Source of the DNA: Vreelandella olivaria
GTDB lineage: Bacteria > Pseudomonadota > Gammaproteobacteria > Pseudomonadales > Halomonadaceae
DNA: 64,000 nucleotides
Reading direction: 5' to 3'
Assembly: GCF_023507745.1 (NCBI RefSeq)
Contig: NZ_JALPZO010000123.1
Location: 124,001 to 188,000 of the forward strand
The notes under the pieces were generated by a model that had not been told where the DNA came from, did not search any database, and was given only the letters and a program-made list of their open reading frames with translations. Made by a program: the position numbers and the translations under genes. This document shows positions 9,214 to 18,013 of this stretch, one piece after another (the stretch's first letter is position 1; each line of letters begins with the position of its first letter).

Positions 9214-9235
9214 GGTGAGAAGTCCCGTTCTTTCA

Positions 9236-10540
9236 TCAGCGATGCTGCGACAAATGATCCGGCAACCAGGTCGCAATTTCCGGCACCACCGCCAGTAGCA
9301 GCGTAAAAGCAACCATGATCAGGAAGAAAGGCAGTACGGCACGCGCGACCTGGCTGATCTTCATCCCCGTGATGCCATTGATCACGAACAGATTGAAACC
9401 GACCGGCGGCGTAATCTGCGCCATCTCCACCACTAAGACCAGAAAGACACCAAACCAGATTGGATCAAACCCCGCCTGGGTGATAAGCGGCAGTGTGATC
9501 GGCAGCGTCATGACGATAATCGACATGCCTTCGAGCAACATACCCAACACTACATAGAAAACCAGCAGGATAGCGACCAGCGCCAACGGCGACAGTTCTA
9601 GCGAGCTGATCATGTCGGCAATCGTTCGCGGCACGTTAAGAAACCCCATCGCCACCGACAGGAACATGGCACCGACGATAATTATCCCGATCATCGATGT
9701 GAGCTGTGCCGCGCCCATCAGCGCACTCCACAGATTTCTCCAACTCAGGCAGCGCTGAAGAAGGCAAACAATAAGGGCGCCGAGAACCCCCACGGCTCCC
9801 GCTTCAGTGGGTGTTGCCATGCCGGTGAACATGCTGCCGATGACGAGGGCAATCAACAGTGCAACCGGGCCTAACTGGATCAGAGCCCGCAAATAGTCAC
9901 CGACTCGAAGCCCGCGCTGACGAGGCGGCAGTTCGCCCGGTCGCAGCAAAGCGTAACCGCCTAGATAGATCATGAATGCCAGTGCCAGCAGCAACCCCGG
10001 AATGATCCCCGCCATGAACATCTTGAGAATTGACACCTGCGCCAATACTCCATAGATGATCATGATAGTGCTGGGCGGAATCAGAAAACCGAGCGTGCCA
10101 GCACCAGCCAGCGAGCCGGCAGCGATACGCGCATCGTAGCCACGCCGCATCAGTTCGTTCGAGGTGATACGCCCGACCGTTGCCGTGGTCGCCGCAGAGG
10201 AGCCGGAGATAGCTGCAAACAGCGTACAGCCCAGCACGTTAGTATGCAGGAGCCGCCCCGGCACGCGATCGACCCAGGGCGCAAGGCCGTCGAATAACAG
10301 TTGTGTGAGGCGGCTTCGAAATAGCAGCTCGCCCATCAGGATGAACAGTGGCAGCGCCACCAATCCCGAGGTGGTGGTTGAATTCCAGAGCGTCTGCGCG
10401 AGCAGCTTTTCCACCGGCATGAATCCCCGGAACATCTCTAGCGAGACGATACCCACTCCGGCCAACCCCAACCCGACCCAGACACCACTAGCGAGTATCG
10501 CCAAGAGTAGCGCAAACGCTGTCAACATGATCGTGATCAT
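9236..10540 (-). CDS. TRAP transporter large permease (DctM family)
   Basis: Very hydrophobic inner-membrane protein of 434 aa with about 12 predicted membrane segments. It matches the DctM layout: LALPLFILMGELL-like segment near 60-72, GCTLFAAISGSSAATTATVG, SLAGAGTLGFLIPPS and the late QITPPVGFNLFVINGI. It forms the ion-driven channel of the TRAP importer with the small permease, whose stop it overlaps by ATGA. It lies between dctQ and pxpB in one minus-strand operon. Substrate is unknown; context suggests a cyclic amide or carboxylate. Confidence 0.92.
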   Translation of the reverse strand: MITIMLTAFALLLAILASGVWVGLGLAGVGIVSLEMFRGFMPVEKLLAQTLWNSTTTSGLVALPLFILMGELLFRSRLTQLLFDGLAPWVDRVPGRLLHTNVLGCTLFAAISGSSAATTATVGRITSNELMRRGYDARIAAGSLAGAGTLGFLIPPSTIMIIYGVLAQVSILKMFMAGIIPGLLLALAFMIYLGGYALLRPGELPPRQRGLRVGDYLRALIQLGPVALLIALVIGSMFTGMATPTEAGAVGVLGALIVCLLQRCLSWRNLWSALMGAAQLTSMIGIIIVGAMFLSVAMGFLNVPRTIADMISSLELSPLALVAILLVFYVVLGMLLEGMSIIVMTLPITLPLITQAGFDPIWFGVFLVLVVEMAQITPPVGFNLFVINGITGMKISQVARAVLPFFLIMVAFTLLLAVVPEIATWLPDHLSQHR

Positions 10541-11076
10541 AACTTACCCTTCGTCGTCATCGTTGCGTCCTCGGGCGGATGCGCCAACAGCCCAGGCAAG
10601 GAGAACAGCACCATCGCACGCACAATCAGCGTTAACGTAAAGACGATCAGTCCCAGCGCCATGAGTGCACGAGGATAGATCAATGGAATTTCCTGTGGTG
10701 TGCTCGACACCGTGCCACCATGCCAGGTCTGCAGGCAGAAGCCGATAAAAGCCGCTGAGAAGAAACCGGCAATGACCACACCGATCAGCGTTGCGAGTAG
10801 ATCCAACCATCGCGCGTAGCCTTCCGGTATATGGTCACGTAGCAATGTGATGCGGATGTGCTTGTCATTCCGCAGCGCCCAACTGCTTGCCATGAAAATA
10901 ATTAGCCCCAGCAGATAGCCACTCACCTCCCAGCTAAATCCAAGACTTCGCCCAAACAGATTGCGGGAAATAATTTCCGACAGCATGAGCACAAATAGCA
11001 GCGCCATGGCAAGCGCAGCAAGAGCAGCAGTCGCCCAGGACAAACGATCGCTCAGTCGTAGCAAGCAAGAGATCAT
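10537..11076 (-). CDS. TRAP transporter small permease (DctQ family)
   Basis: 179 aa with four predicted membrane helices. The conserved DctQ features are FSWEVSGYLLG after helix 1-2 and the basic LRNDKHIRITLLRDHIP loop. It pairs with the large permease; start and stop overlaps show strict coupling. The 5' neighbour is the periplasmic binding protein gene about 80 bases upstream. Confidence 0.9.
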   Translation of the reverse strand: MISCLLRLSDRLSWATAALAALAMALLFVLMLSEIISRNLFGRSLGFSWEVSGYLLGLIIFMASSWALRNDKHIRITLLRDHIPEGYARWLDLLATLIGVVIAGFFSAAFIGFCLQTWHGGTVSSTPQEIPLIYPRALMALGLIVFTLTLIVRAMVLFSLPGLLAHPPEDATMTTKGKL

Positions 11077-11156
11077 GGGAAGACACCCCTATAGAATAGG
11101 ACGGTTCCAGCGGGTAACAGAGACCAACCCGCTGGCCTTGACTAACGGTTGCTCGG

Positions 11157-12158
11157 TTACTGCGCGTCGCGTGCCTCAAGATAGCGTGTCATCAGCTCGT
11201 CGGCCTGTGTGCCGGCCGATTCACGAAACTGCTGCCACTGTGGCCGAGCAGCGTCAGTAAGCTGCTTCGACAACTCGGCACTGGGGGCAGACATATGAAT
11301 GCCATGGTCGGCAAGAATCTGAGCGTTACGTTCGTCCTCGTCTTGGGAGAGCTGCTGAAACTGAGGCTCCATCTCCTGGGCCAGCGTTTCGATCGTCTGT
11401 TGCTGCTCTGCCGTCAATGCGTTCCATGCATCGAGATTGATTGAGACGACATCCGGCGCCAGTTGCCAATCGAGTTTATTGAAGTAAGTGGTGAACTCCC
11501 AAAAGCTGCCGTCAACACCGGAGGGCGTTGATGTGGTCACCCCGTCGATCACCCCAGAGGCCAGCGCCGGCACAACCTCGCCCCAAGGCATTTGCACTGG
11601 AGAAGCCCCCAGCGCCTTGAAGAATTCGGTGCCGTTCTTATCGACAGTTCTCAATTTGACTCCCTGAAGGTCTTCCACGGTTTCCACTGGTTGCCGGGTA
11701 AATACGCCTTGACCCGGCCAAGGCACAGTATAGAGAAACTTCTGATTGTACTCAGCCGCAACCGCTTCGTAATAAGGCCAGGCGGTTGCCCGCAGCAGCG
11801 CAGCGTCATTGATATTGCGGGTGAGATACGGTACCGACTCGATACCCAGCAACGGCTCCTCCCCAACCTGCTGTGTCAGCAGCATGTCAGCACCCTGAAC
11901 GAGGCCATCGCGCACCGCCGAAAGCAGTTCGGGCCCTTTTAAACCAAGAGCGCCACCGGAGTGGATATCAAGCTCCACTTCTCCGTCAGTGGCTTCTTTC
12001 ACAGCGTCAGCAAATTGATTAAGTGCCCTGACCTGGAAATTACCTTCCGGCCAGGGAGTCACGATTATCAGCTGTGTCGCCGCATGAGCGCCAAATGCTG
12101 CCATAGAGAGAACCACTGCCGTACAAAGCGTAGCCAGAGGATAAAAGGTTGTTTTCAT
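11157..12158 (-). CDS. TRAP transporter periplasmic substrate-binding protein (DctP family)
   Basis: About 333 aa starting with a classic signal peptide (MKTTFYPLATLCTAVVLSMA, cleavage near AHAA). An in-frame extension upstream was rejected because GGGAG lies six bases before this ATG. DctP features include SGGALGLKGPELLSAVRDG, the carboxylate-binding arginine region in LRTVDKNGTEFFKALGASP, and PWGEVVPALASGVIDGVTTS. First gene of the operon dctP-dctQ-dctM-pxpB-pxpC, which delivers the substrate of the hydrolytic enzymes. Ligand identity is not readable from sequence. Confidence 0.9.
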   Translation of the reverse strand: MKTTFYPLATLCTAVVLSMAAFGAHAATQLIIVTPWPEGNFQVRALNQFADAVKEATDGEVELDIHSGGALGLKGPELLSAVRDGLVQGADMLLTQQVGEEPLLGIESVPYLTRNINDAALLRATAWPYYEAVAAEYNQKFLYTVPWPGQGVFTRQPVETVEDLQGVKLRTVDKNGTEFFKALGASPVQMPWGEVVPALASGVIDGVTTSTPSGVDGSFWEFTTYFNKLDWQLAPDVVSINLDAWNALTAEQQQTIETLAQEMEPQFQQLSQDEDERNAQILADHGIHMSAPSAELSKQLTDAARPQWQQFRESAGTQADELMTRYLEARDAQ

Positions 12159-12497
12159 GTTCGACTCCCAAGAGTTGTTTTCGAATGCTGCCAAGTAGCA
12201 GCTTTCCCAGATCAAAGCGGCCACATCACTTCTGGCACCGTACTGGAATATCTTTGGCATACCAAAGGAGACAAGTCAATTAACTGAGCGCAATTAGACT
12301 CTAGTCTATTATTTGGAATTTGGCGGAAGGGGTCGGCAGTCACGGCTGCACGGCATTGATGGTTAAACGTTATGAATAGACGACCCACGAGACAAAAAGG
12401 AAATAGACTACTCGGGATGGCATTGACGTGGATTAATACCAGAAACCTATTGGTTCAACATGCTCATTCGCCCCCTGATAAATGAGACAGGCTCATC
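12159..12497. other. Intergenic region upstream of the TRAP operon
   Basis: 339 bases between dctP and the end of a LysR gene on the same strand. It contains two operator-like elements listed separately (TGGCATACCA and the TAGACT inverted repeat). No open frame with a ribosome-binding site was seen. It should hold the TRAP-pxpBC promoter and the LysR 3' end; no clear terminator was found. Confidence 0.5.
12255..12308. promoter_or_regulatory. Candidate operators upstream of the TRAP-pxpBC operon
   Basis: TGGCATACCA at 12255-12264 sits inside TTTGG-CATA-CCAAA and differs by one base from the palindrome at 4377. An independent inverted repeat TAGACT-CT-AGTCTA lies at 12295-12308. Both are about 100-150 bases before the dctP ATG. 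The first suggests shared control by the GntR/FCD protein; the second could be a LysR or other site. Confidence 0.4.
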
Positions 12498-13397
12498 TCA
12501 TGCGAAGAATTCCTCGCGGAAAGTGTCTTTCAAGTGCTCAATGAAAGTACGTGCCAGTTGGGAGAGCGGTTCACTGCGTGGATGCACCAAATTGACCACC
12601 AGCGACTGCGTATATGACAGTGGCAATGCACACAGTGAATCAGATATATCACTATGCATCGAGAAGTCGTCGACTAGCGCGATGCCCGCCTGATTCCGCA
12701 CCAACCCACACGCATAGTGCGGGGAGTCGACCTCGATCGCGGGCTGATAGACGAGCCCATGGGTTTCATGCAATTGTTGTACAAGCTGACCAAATGGTGT
12801 CTCGACGCCATAACCAATCAGCGGATAACGTGGCAGCATATCGACCTCAACCCTACGCTGAACTGCCAGAGGATGTTCGCGATGGCAGATGCATACTAAC
12901 CGGGTCTCGAAAAGCGGCGATATTTCAAGATTAGGATGATCGACAGGAAACAAGGATATCCCCATATCAGCCCGATGTTCAAGCAAGAGGTCTCTCAGCG
13001 TGATGTTACGGGCACACTCCAGACTGACACGCACCTGTTGATGGTGGTCCCGAAACGTAGACACGGCCTTAGGAATAAGTTGATGGCCAAGGCTCGGGCT
13101 GCAAACCAGACGCACCACTCCATGGCGCTGCTGAATCAGATCATTAACCGTTGCGTTGACCCGCTGTACATCGCGATATACATGCTCGACATCGCGAAAC
13201 AGTCGACGTGCTTCCGGCGAAGGGTGGAGTCGCCCCTTGACTCGCTCAAACAGCCGAAACCCAATTCGTTGCTCACTGTAAGAGAGCATCCGGCTAACCG
13301 CTGGCTGTGAGACTAGCAACAACTGAGAAGCACCGCTAATCGACCCGGTGACCATGACCGCACGAAAGACTTCTATCTGGCGAAGATTGAGCGACAT
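12498..13397 (-). CDS. LysR-family transcriptional regulator
   Basis: About 299 aa. The N-terminal helix-turn-helix is MSLNLRQIEVFRAVMVTGSI with GASQLLLVSQPAVSRMLSYSEQRIGFRLFERVKGRL, then a type 2 periplasmic-binding-like effector domain. GGGAG lies nine bases before the chosen ATG; the TTG seven codons earlier is less likely. It is divergent from the hydantoin racemase gene and upstream of the TRAP operon, so either could be its target. Confidence 0.88.
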   Translation of the reverse strand: MSLNLRQIEVFRAVMVTGSISGASQLLLVSQPAVSRMLSYSEQRIGFRLFERVKGRLHPSPEARRLFRDVEHVYRDVQRVNATVNDLIQQRHGVVRLVCSPSLGHQLIPKAVSTFRDHHQQVRVSLECARNITLRDLLLEHRADMGISLFPVDHPNLEISPLFETRLVCICHREHPLAVQRRVEVDMLPRYPLIGYGVETPFGQLVQQLHETHGLVYQPAIEVDSPHYACGLVRNQAGIALVDDFSMHSDISDSLCALPLSYTQSLVVNLVHPRSEPLSQLARTFIEHLKDTFREEFFA

Positions 13398-13489
13398 ACC
13401 AAAAAGCTCCCATAGCAACCCTTAACAAAAAGTTAACTGGAACTGGCAAACATATATGCAAGAGTCACGCCATATTCAGGCATAACATC

Positions 13490-13499
13490 AGGTTAACCT
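13490..13499. promoter_or_regulatory. AGGTTAACCT palindrome between lysR and the racemase gene
   Basis: Perfect 10-base palindrome in a 184-base divergent intergenic region. GTTAAC also occurs about 55 bases away near 13430. A regulator site for the adjacent LysR protein is possible but unsupported beyond symmetry and position. Confidence 0.25.
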
Positions 13500-13581
13500 C
13501 TTCCCACATCTCGCTAATCACGCAGGCAGTTACTGTCGCTATAAACTGGAGAATTATCCTACAACAACAGTGGAGCTGCCC

Positions 13582-14250
13582 ATGAGCCGCAGTATCGTTG
13601 TTATTAATCCCAACTCTTCAACCAGTGTGACTGCAAGCATTGACGCTGCCTTAGCCCCTCTCAGGCTGACTAATGGGCTTAATATCGAGTGTCACACCCT
13701 TACTGATGCCCCCTCTGGCATCCAGAGCGAGGCCGATATCATGCAAGTCATGCCACTGCTGTCGGCGTTCATCAACGCTCACAAAGAGCAGACAGCCGGG
13801 TTTGTAATCGCCTGTTTTAGTGACCCAGGCCTCGCCATGGCTAGAGAGGCGACCCGGCTACCAGTGTACGGTATTGGTGAAAGCGCCATGCTGACTGCAC
13901 TAACGCAGGGCCAGAGTGTTGGCGTCGTAGCAATCCAGCCGACTTCCATATCTCGCCATTTGCGAGCCTGGGGTGCCATGGGAATACTTTCACGTCTTGC
14001 GGGCGAAAGAGCACTGGGACTGAACGTAGGTGAGTTGATAAATGAAAAAAAGACTTGGATGCGGCTCTTAGAAACAGGACAAAAGTTGCGTGACGAAGAT
14101 GGTGCTAATGTTGTGGTGCTAGGCTGCGCAGGCTTGGCACACCATCGCCTCCAACTGGAGCAGGAACTCGGCCTACCCGTCGTGGAACCGTGTACTGCGG
14201 CAGCAGGTATGGCACTGACAGCCGCTCACCTCGCTGCATCTGGCAAATAG
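13582..14250 (+). CDS. Hydantoin racemase / Asp-Glu racemase superfamily protein
   Basis: 222 aa, the usual length for hydantoin racemases. The N-terminus IVVINPNSSTSVTASID and the two cysteine motifs ACFSDPG and VLGCAGLAHH are the marks of the cofactor-independent two-cysteine racemase fold. GGAG lies six bases upstream of the ATG. In context it would racemise hydantoins so that both enantiomers feed the hydantoinase, or racemise another ureide such as allantoin. It is monocistronic and divergent from a LysR gene. Confidence 0.82.
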   Translation: MSRSIVVINPNSSTSVTASIDAALAPLRLTNGLNIECHTLTDAPSGIQSEADIMQVMPLLSAFINAHKEQTAGFVIACFSDPGLAMAREATRLPVYGIGESAMLTALTQGQSVGVVAIQPTSISRHLRAWGAMGILSRLAGERALGLNVGELINEKKTWMRLLETGQKLRDEDGANVVVLGCAGLAHHRLQLEQELGLPVVEPCTAAAGMALTAAHLAASGK

Positions 14251-14269
14251 TACGTGTGAGTTGTACCGA

Positions 14270-14519
14270 TTGACGTCAACAGTCCAGCATCCTTTTCAAT
14301 TACTCACAAGTCATCATAAATATAAGCATTAGGTTTATTAGTGAAAAATCGCTGTGATTCGTTGTCAAGTATCTTCAGCAGCTAAGGAAGAGGTGTGATA
14401 TAGGACAGTGCTAGGCAGACGAAGAAATCACTGGTTGTGATCGGGGTAGTGATCAAACAGAGTTTGCCGCTATAGTGATCCATAGCAAAGAGCCACTTAC
14501 CGCTAAATAGAGGGAACCA
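14270..14519. promoter_or_regulatory. MocR promoter region with three GTGATC repeats
   Basis: Three direct GTGATC repeats lie at 14437-14442, 14449-14454 and 14475-14480; two are preceded by TAGT or TAGT-like bases (GGTAGTGATC, TATAGTGATC). The last is 40 bases before the mocR GTG. MocR-type proteins often bind direct repeats near their own promoter. A TTGACGTCAA palindrome lies at 14270-14279. Confidence 0.4.
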
Positions 14520-16004
14520 GTGAAACGTCGTGATACAGGTAGTGCCTGGATAATCGATGCGTTAGCGCTTCGCGTGGATCTAAAAAAGGGTGCGCTCCCC
14601 CTCACCCAACAGCTCTACCGCCCCCTGAAAGAGTGGATTCAGCATGGTGAGCTAGCAGCCGGGCAGGTACTGCCCTCTTCCCGCCATATGGCTCAGTTGC
14701 TGGGAGTAAGCCGCAATACAGTGCTGGCAGTCATGGACCGGCTGCTGGCCGAAGGGCTGCTTGTTGCCCGACAAGGGGCGGGGCTCTATGTGGCGCAACT
14801 ACCCACGTTATTGAGGCGATCAGCAGCTTCCACCCCACGGCCTACCTGCTACTCATCCCGCGGCAACACACTGCTGGGGTTAAGCAGCACTCTCAGTAAT
14901 GGCTATCGCGCCTTTTCCCCTGGCGTCCCCGCGCTGGACCTGTTCCCAAGGGAACAGTGGCAACGGCTGTTGCGGCGACATTATCGCCATGCCGATATGT
15001 CATGGATGGATTACCAAACCAGCGGTGGCCTGCCTGAACTCAAAGCAGCCCTCTGTGACTATTTGAGGCTCTCCCGGGCAGTACGCTGCCAACCTGAACA
15101 AATCGTCATCACCCAGGGAGCGCAGCAAGCGTTTGAATTGATCGCTCAGTTGCTTACCGATAGTGGTGATGCAGTGTGGGTGGAGGAACCCGGCTATGGC
15201 GGTGCCCAGGCTTGCTTTCTGGCATCGGGGTTAGCAATCACCCCCGTTCCGGTCGATAAAGGCGGGCTGAATATTGCCTTACGCCCGGCTCACTCCCCCA
15301 CCCCGCGGCTGATTTATGTGACGCCATCCCACCAGTACCCAACCGGCGTCACCATGCCGGTTCCCCAGCGTCTGGCGTTACTGGAATTCGCCTCTCGCTC
15401 AGGCTGTTGGATTATCGAGGATGACTACGACAGTGAATTTCGCTATGACACTCCCCCCACTCCTTCTTTACAGGGGCTTGCCGACCAGGCATCAGTTATC
15501 TACGTGGGCACTTTCAGCAAAGTGCTCTACCCAGGTTTGCGTATCGGCTACCTGGTGCTGCCCGATGAACTTGCCGCCGATTTCACACGAGCTCATGCAC
15601 GCTTACACCGGGAAGGCAACTACCCCATTCAATCGGCGCTTGCGGAATTTATTGCTAACGGACACTTTACTCGCCACGTAACACGTATGCGGTCTGCCTA
15701 CCGGCAGCGGCAAGCCTGTTTACGCACAGCATTAGCTCCAGCGGTGGCAAAGGGGCTTCGCCTTTCTGATGGCCATGCTGGTATGCATCTGTTAGCCGAA
15801 CTCAATAGTTTCGACCAAGAAGCACTACTGGTAAAACGTGCCAATGACGAGGGTATTACCCTCTCTCCGCTTTCCCGATACTACCTTTCCGAGCACAAAC
15901 GCCCTGGTTTGGTGCTTGGCTATGCTGGTTCTACGGAACAAGCGTTACTGCAGGCGGGCACGTGGCTTAACGATGCCTATTTAGCGACAAGAGACACTCC
16001 ATAA
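14520..16004 (+). CDS. MocR-subfamily regulator (GntR winged helix + aminotransferase domain)
   Basis: 494 aa. Residues about 20-90 are a GntR winged helix (YRPLKEWIQHGELAAGQVLPSSR, LLGVSRNTVLAVMDRLLAEGLL). The rest is a fold-type I aminotransferase with YVTPSHQYPTGV and the PLP lysine in YVGTFSKVLYPGLRIGYL. Such proteins sense PLP-amino-acid adducts and regulate amine, vitamin B6 or amino-acid genes. Starts at GTG after GAGGGA. No divergent target is adjacent upstream; it may autoregulate through the GTGATC repeats. Confidence 0.9.
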   Translation: MKRRDTGSAWIIDALALRVDLKKGALPLTQQLYRPLKEWIQHGELAAGQVLPSSRHMAQLLGVSRNTVLAVMDRLLAEGLLVARQGAGLYVAQLPTLLRRSAASTPRPTCYSSRGNTLLGLSSTLSNGYRAFSPGVPALDLFPREQWQRLLRRHYRHADMSWMDYQTSGGLPELKAALCDYLRLSRAVRCQPEQIVITQGAQQAFELIAQLLTDSGDAVWVEEPGYGGAQACFLASGLAITPVPVDKGGLNIALRPAHSPTPRLIYVTPSHQYPTGVTMPVPQRLALLEFASRSGCWIIEDDYDSEFRYDTPPTPSLQGLADQASVIYVGTFSKVLYPGLRIGYLVLPDELAADFTRAHARLHREGNYPIQSALAEFIANGHFTRHVTRMRSAYRQRQACLRTALAPAVAKGLRLSDGHAGMHLLAELNSFDQEALLVKRANDEGITLSPLSRYYLSEHKRPGLVLGYAGSTEQALLQAGTWLNDAYLATRDTP

Positions 16005-16145
16005 CGCTCCTTTATCGCGATATATTGTTCAGGCAAGACATGCCAGCATATTCTCTGGAGGTATTCTTGTAGTAGTGTATCGTCCTTTACAAGCCTATCT
16101 ATAAATTGAACAGAAAGGGGACAACACGTTCCCAATGGGGTCAAC

Positions 16146-16871
16146 GTGTCTCAATCGCTCTCTTCACACACAGAATCCCGCGCTTCGAAATGTAAGGCAT
16201 GGAGTGTTCACGTATTTACTGCCAGCGGTGTACTGCTCGGCACCATGGCGCTGCTTTCACTGATCGACAATAATCCGGTCGCCTGTCTCCTCTGGCTGGG
16301 TGCCGCCATGATGGTCGACGGTGTCGATGGCACGCTAGCACGCAAGTATGAAGTAAAGACCATACTGCCCCATTTCGATGGTTCGACACTTGATATGGTG
16401 GTCGATTACCTTACCTGGGCCTTTATTCCCGCCCTTTTCATCTATTTCTTCATTGAGTTGCCGCCCAATTTTGCACTGTTCGCAGTATTCATTATTCTGC
16501 TGTCATCCATGTTCTGTTTCTGCAACGTCGATATGAAAAGCCAGGATAATTACTTCGTTGGCTTTCCTGCCGCCTGGAATATCGCCGCTGCCTATTTCTA
16601 TATTCTCGACTTCCCTCCCTTCATCACCTTTGCCACTATCGTTTTTCTGGCCATCCTCACGGTGACAAGGATGAAGTTTCTTCACCCTTTTCGGGTGCGC
16701 TTGTTTATGCCGCTTAATATCACCGTCACCCTGGTGTGGTGTGCATGCGCCACGTCACTGATACTCTCCAGCCCCGAGCACGCCGCCTGGGCACTGTGGG
16801 GGTGGGGTATTTCATCCGTTTACTTTATCGGTATGTGCCTATGGCGTACCGCCCGAGAGTGGTTCGATTGA
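16146..16871 (+). CDS. pcs: Phosphatidylcholine synthase (CDP-alcohol phosphatidyltransferase family)
   Basis: 241-aa membrane protein with about eight hydrophobic segments. The CDP-alcohol phosphotransferase core is present as DGVDGTLARKYEV followed by DGSTLDMVVDYLTWAFIPA. The long AR-to-G spacing and the VDYLTW continuation are typical of bacterial Pcs, which condenses CDP-diacylglycerol with choline in the inner membrane. Starts at GTG. It stands alone between mocR and tag. A phosphatidylserine synthase assignment fits less well. Confidence 0.82.
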   Translation: MSQSLSSHTESRASKCKAWSVHVFTASGVLLGTMALLSLIDNNPVACLLWLGAAMMVDGVDGTLARKYEVKTILPHFDGSTLDMVVDYLTWAFIPALFIYFFIELPPNFALFAVFIILLSSMFCFCNVDMKSQDNYFVGFPAAWNIAAAYFYILDFPPFITFATIVFLAILTVTRMKFLHPFRVRLFMPLNITVTLVWCACATSLILSSPEHAAWALWGWGISSVYFIGMCLWRTAREWFD

Positions 16872-16967
16872 GGTATCGCACCTACTTTTCTGATAGTGCC
16901 GAAGGCAAACCTTCACGACACCTGTAACGCAACGCAGTAGTACGAAATAACAGAAGGTGAGGAGCCG

Positions 16968-17576
16968 ATGAGCAACGATTTTATTGCCCCTGATGGACTC
17001 CCCCGCTGCCAGTGGTGTGGTGGAGCACCAGAGTTTCTGCCCTACCACGACAACGAGTGGGGCTTCCCGGTAGATGACGACCAGCGGCTGTTCGAGAAGC
17101 TGTGCTTAGAGAGTTTTCAGTCAGGCTTAAGCTGGCGCACTATTCTCAACAAACGCGAGAACTTTCGCACTGCCTTTCACCACTTCGATTTCCGTAAAAT
17201 CGCCCTCTTTAGTGAAGAGGATGTGCAGCGTTTACTGCAGGATGCGGGCATTATTCGCCATCGAGGCAAGATTGAAGCGGTGATTAATAATGCAGCACGA
17301 GCTCAGGAAATGGTCGAACAGGAAGGCTCTCTGGCCGCTTTCTTCTGGCGTTATGAACCAGCGCCTGACGCATTAGCAGCGCCGCAAACCCAGACCACCT
17401 CCCCGGAATCCATTGCGCTTTCGAAGGCACTCAAAAAGCGGGGCTGGAAATTTGTCGGCCCCACCACTGCTTTCGCTTTCATGCAGGCCATGGGGTTGCT
17501 TAATGATCACTCACTCACTTGCGTTACACGCAAACGCGTTGAGCAGGCAAGGCAACAGTTTCAGCCTCCCGCCTAA
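16968..17576 (+). CDS. tag: DNA-3-methyladenine glycosylase I
   Basis: 202 aa. Tag features: zinc-site cysteine in LPRCQWCG, YHDNEWGFPVDDDQRLFEKL, the substrate pocket segment ESFQSGLSWRTILNKRE, and the C-terminal MGLLNDHSLTCVTRK with the remaining zinc His and Cys. It excises 3-methyladenine from alkylated DNA. AGGAG lies before the ATG. The VOC gene follows after 23 bases and may be co-transcribed. Confidence 0.93.
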   Translation: MSNDFIAPDGLPRCQWCGGAPEFLPYHDNEWGFPVDDDQRLFEKLCLESFQSGLSWRTILNKRENFRTAFHHFDFRKIALFSEEDVQRLLQDAGIIRHRGKIEAVINNAARAQEMVEQEGSLAAFFWRYEPAPDALAAPQTQTTSPESIALSKALKKRGWKFVGPTTAFAFMQAMGLLNDHSLTCVTRKRVEQARQQFQPPA

Positions 17577-17599
17577 CGTAGTACATAGGAGCTAGCACT

Positions 17600-18004
17600 A
17601 TGAAGCCAAAAATCAGCTTGATTACGCTAGGCGTGAAACATCTAGCTCGCGCCATTCACTTTTACCGTGATGGACTGGGCCTGCCGGAACACGAAACAGA
17701 TAGCGATGAGGTTGCGTTTTTCAAGCTGGAAGGGACTTGGCTATCGCTGTTTCCCCGTGAAGCACTGGCCGAGGATATCGGTATTACCGATGATACGCCG
17801 GACGGTTTCAGCGGCATCACACTAGCCCATAATGTTGCCAGCCAAGACGCTGTTGATAAGGTGCTTGAACAAGCAGTTGCGGCAGGTGCAGAGCTCATCA
17901 AACCGGCCGAATCGGTGTTCTGGGGTGGCTATTCTGGCTATTTCCGCGATCCGGAGGGTCACTACTGGGAAGTCGCCTATAATCCGTTTATGGATTTGAC
18001 GTGA
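17600..18004 (+). CDS. VOC-family (glyoxalase/bleomycin-resistance-like) protein
   Basis: 134 aa with one pair of beta-alpha-beta-beta-beta modules: ISLITLGVKHLARAIHFYRD at the start and GYFRDPEGHYWEVAYNPF at the end. The fold is that of small metal-dependent lyases, dioxygenases and resistance proteins. AGGAG precedes the ATG. It follows tag closely and converges with the MDR gene. Substrate unknown. Confidence 0.85.
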   Translation: MKPKISLITLGVKHLARAIHFYRDGLGLPEHETDSDEVAFFKLEGTWLSLFPREALAEDIGITDDTPDGFSGITLAHNVASQDAVDKVLEQAVAAGAELIKPAESVFWGGYSGYFRDPEGHYWEVAYNPFMDLT

Positions 18005-18013
18005 ACTCCACCA

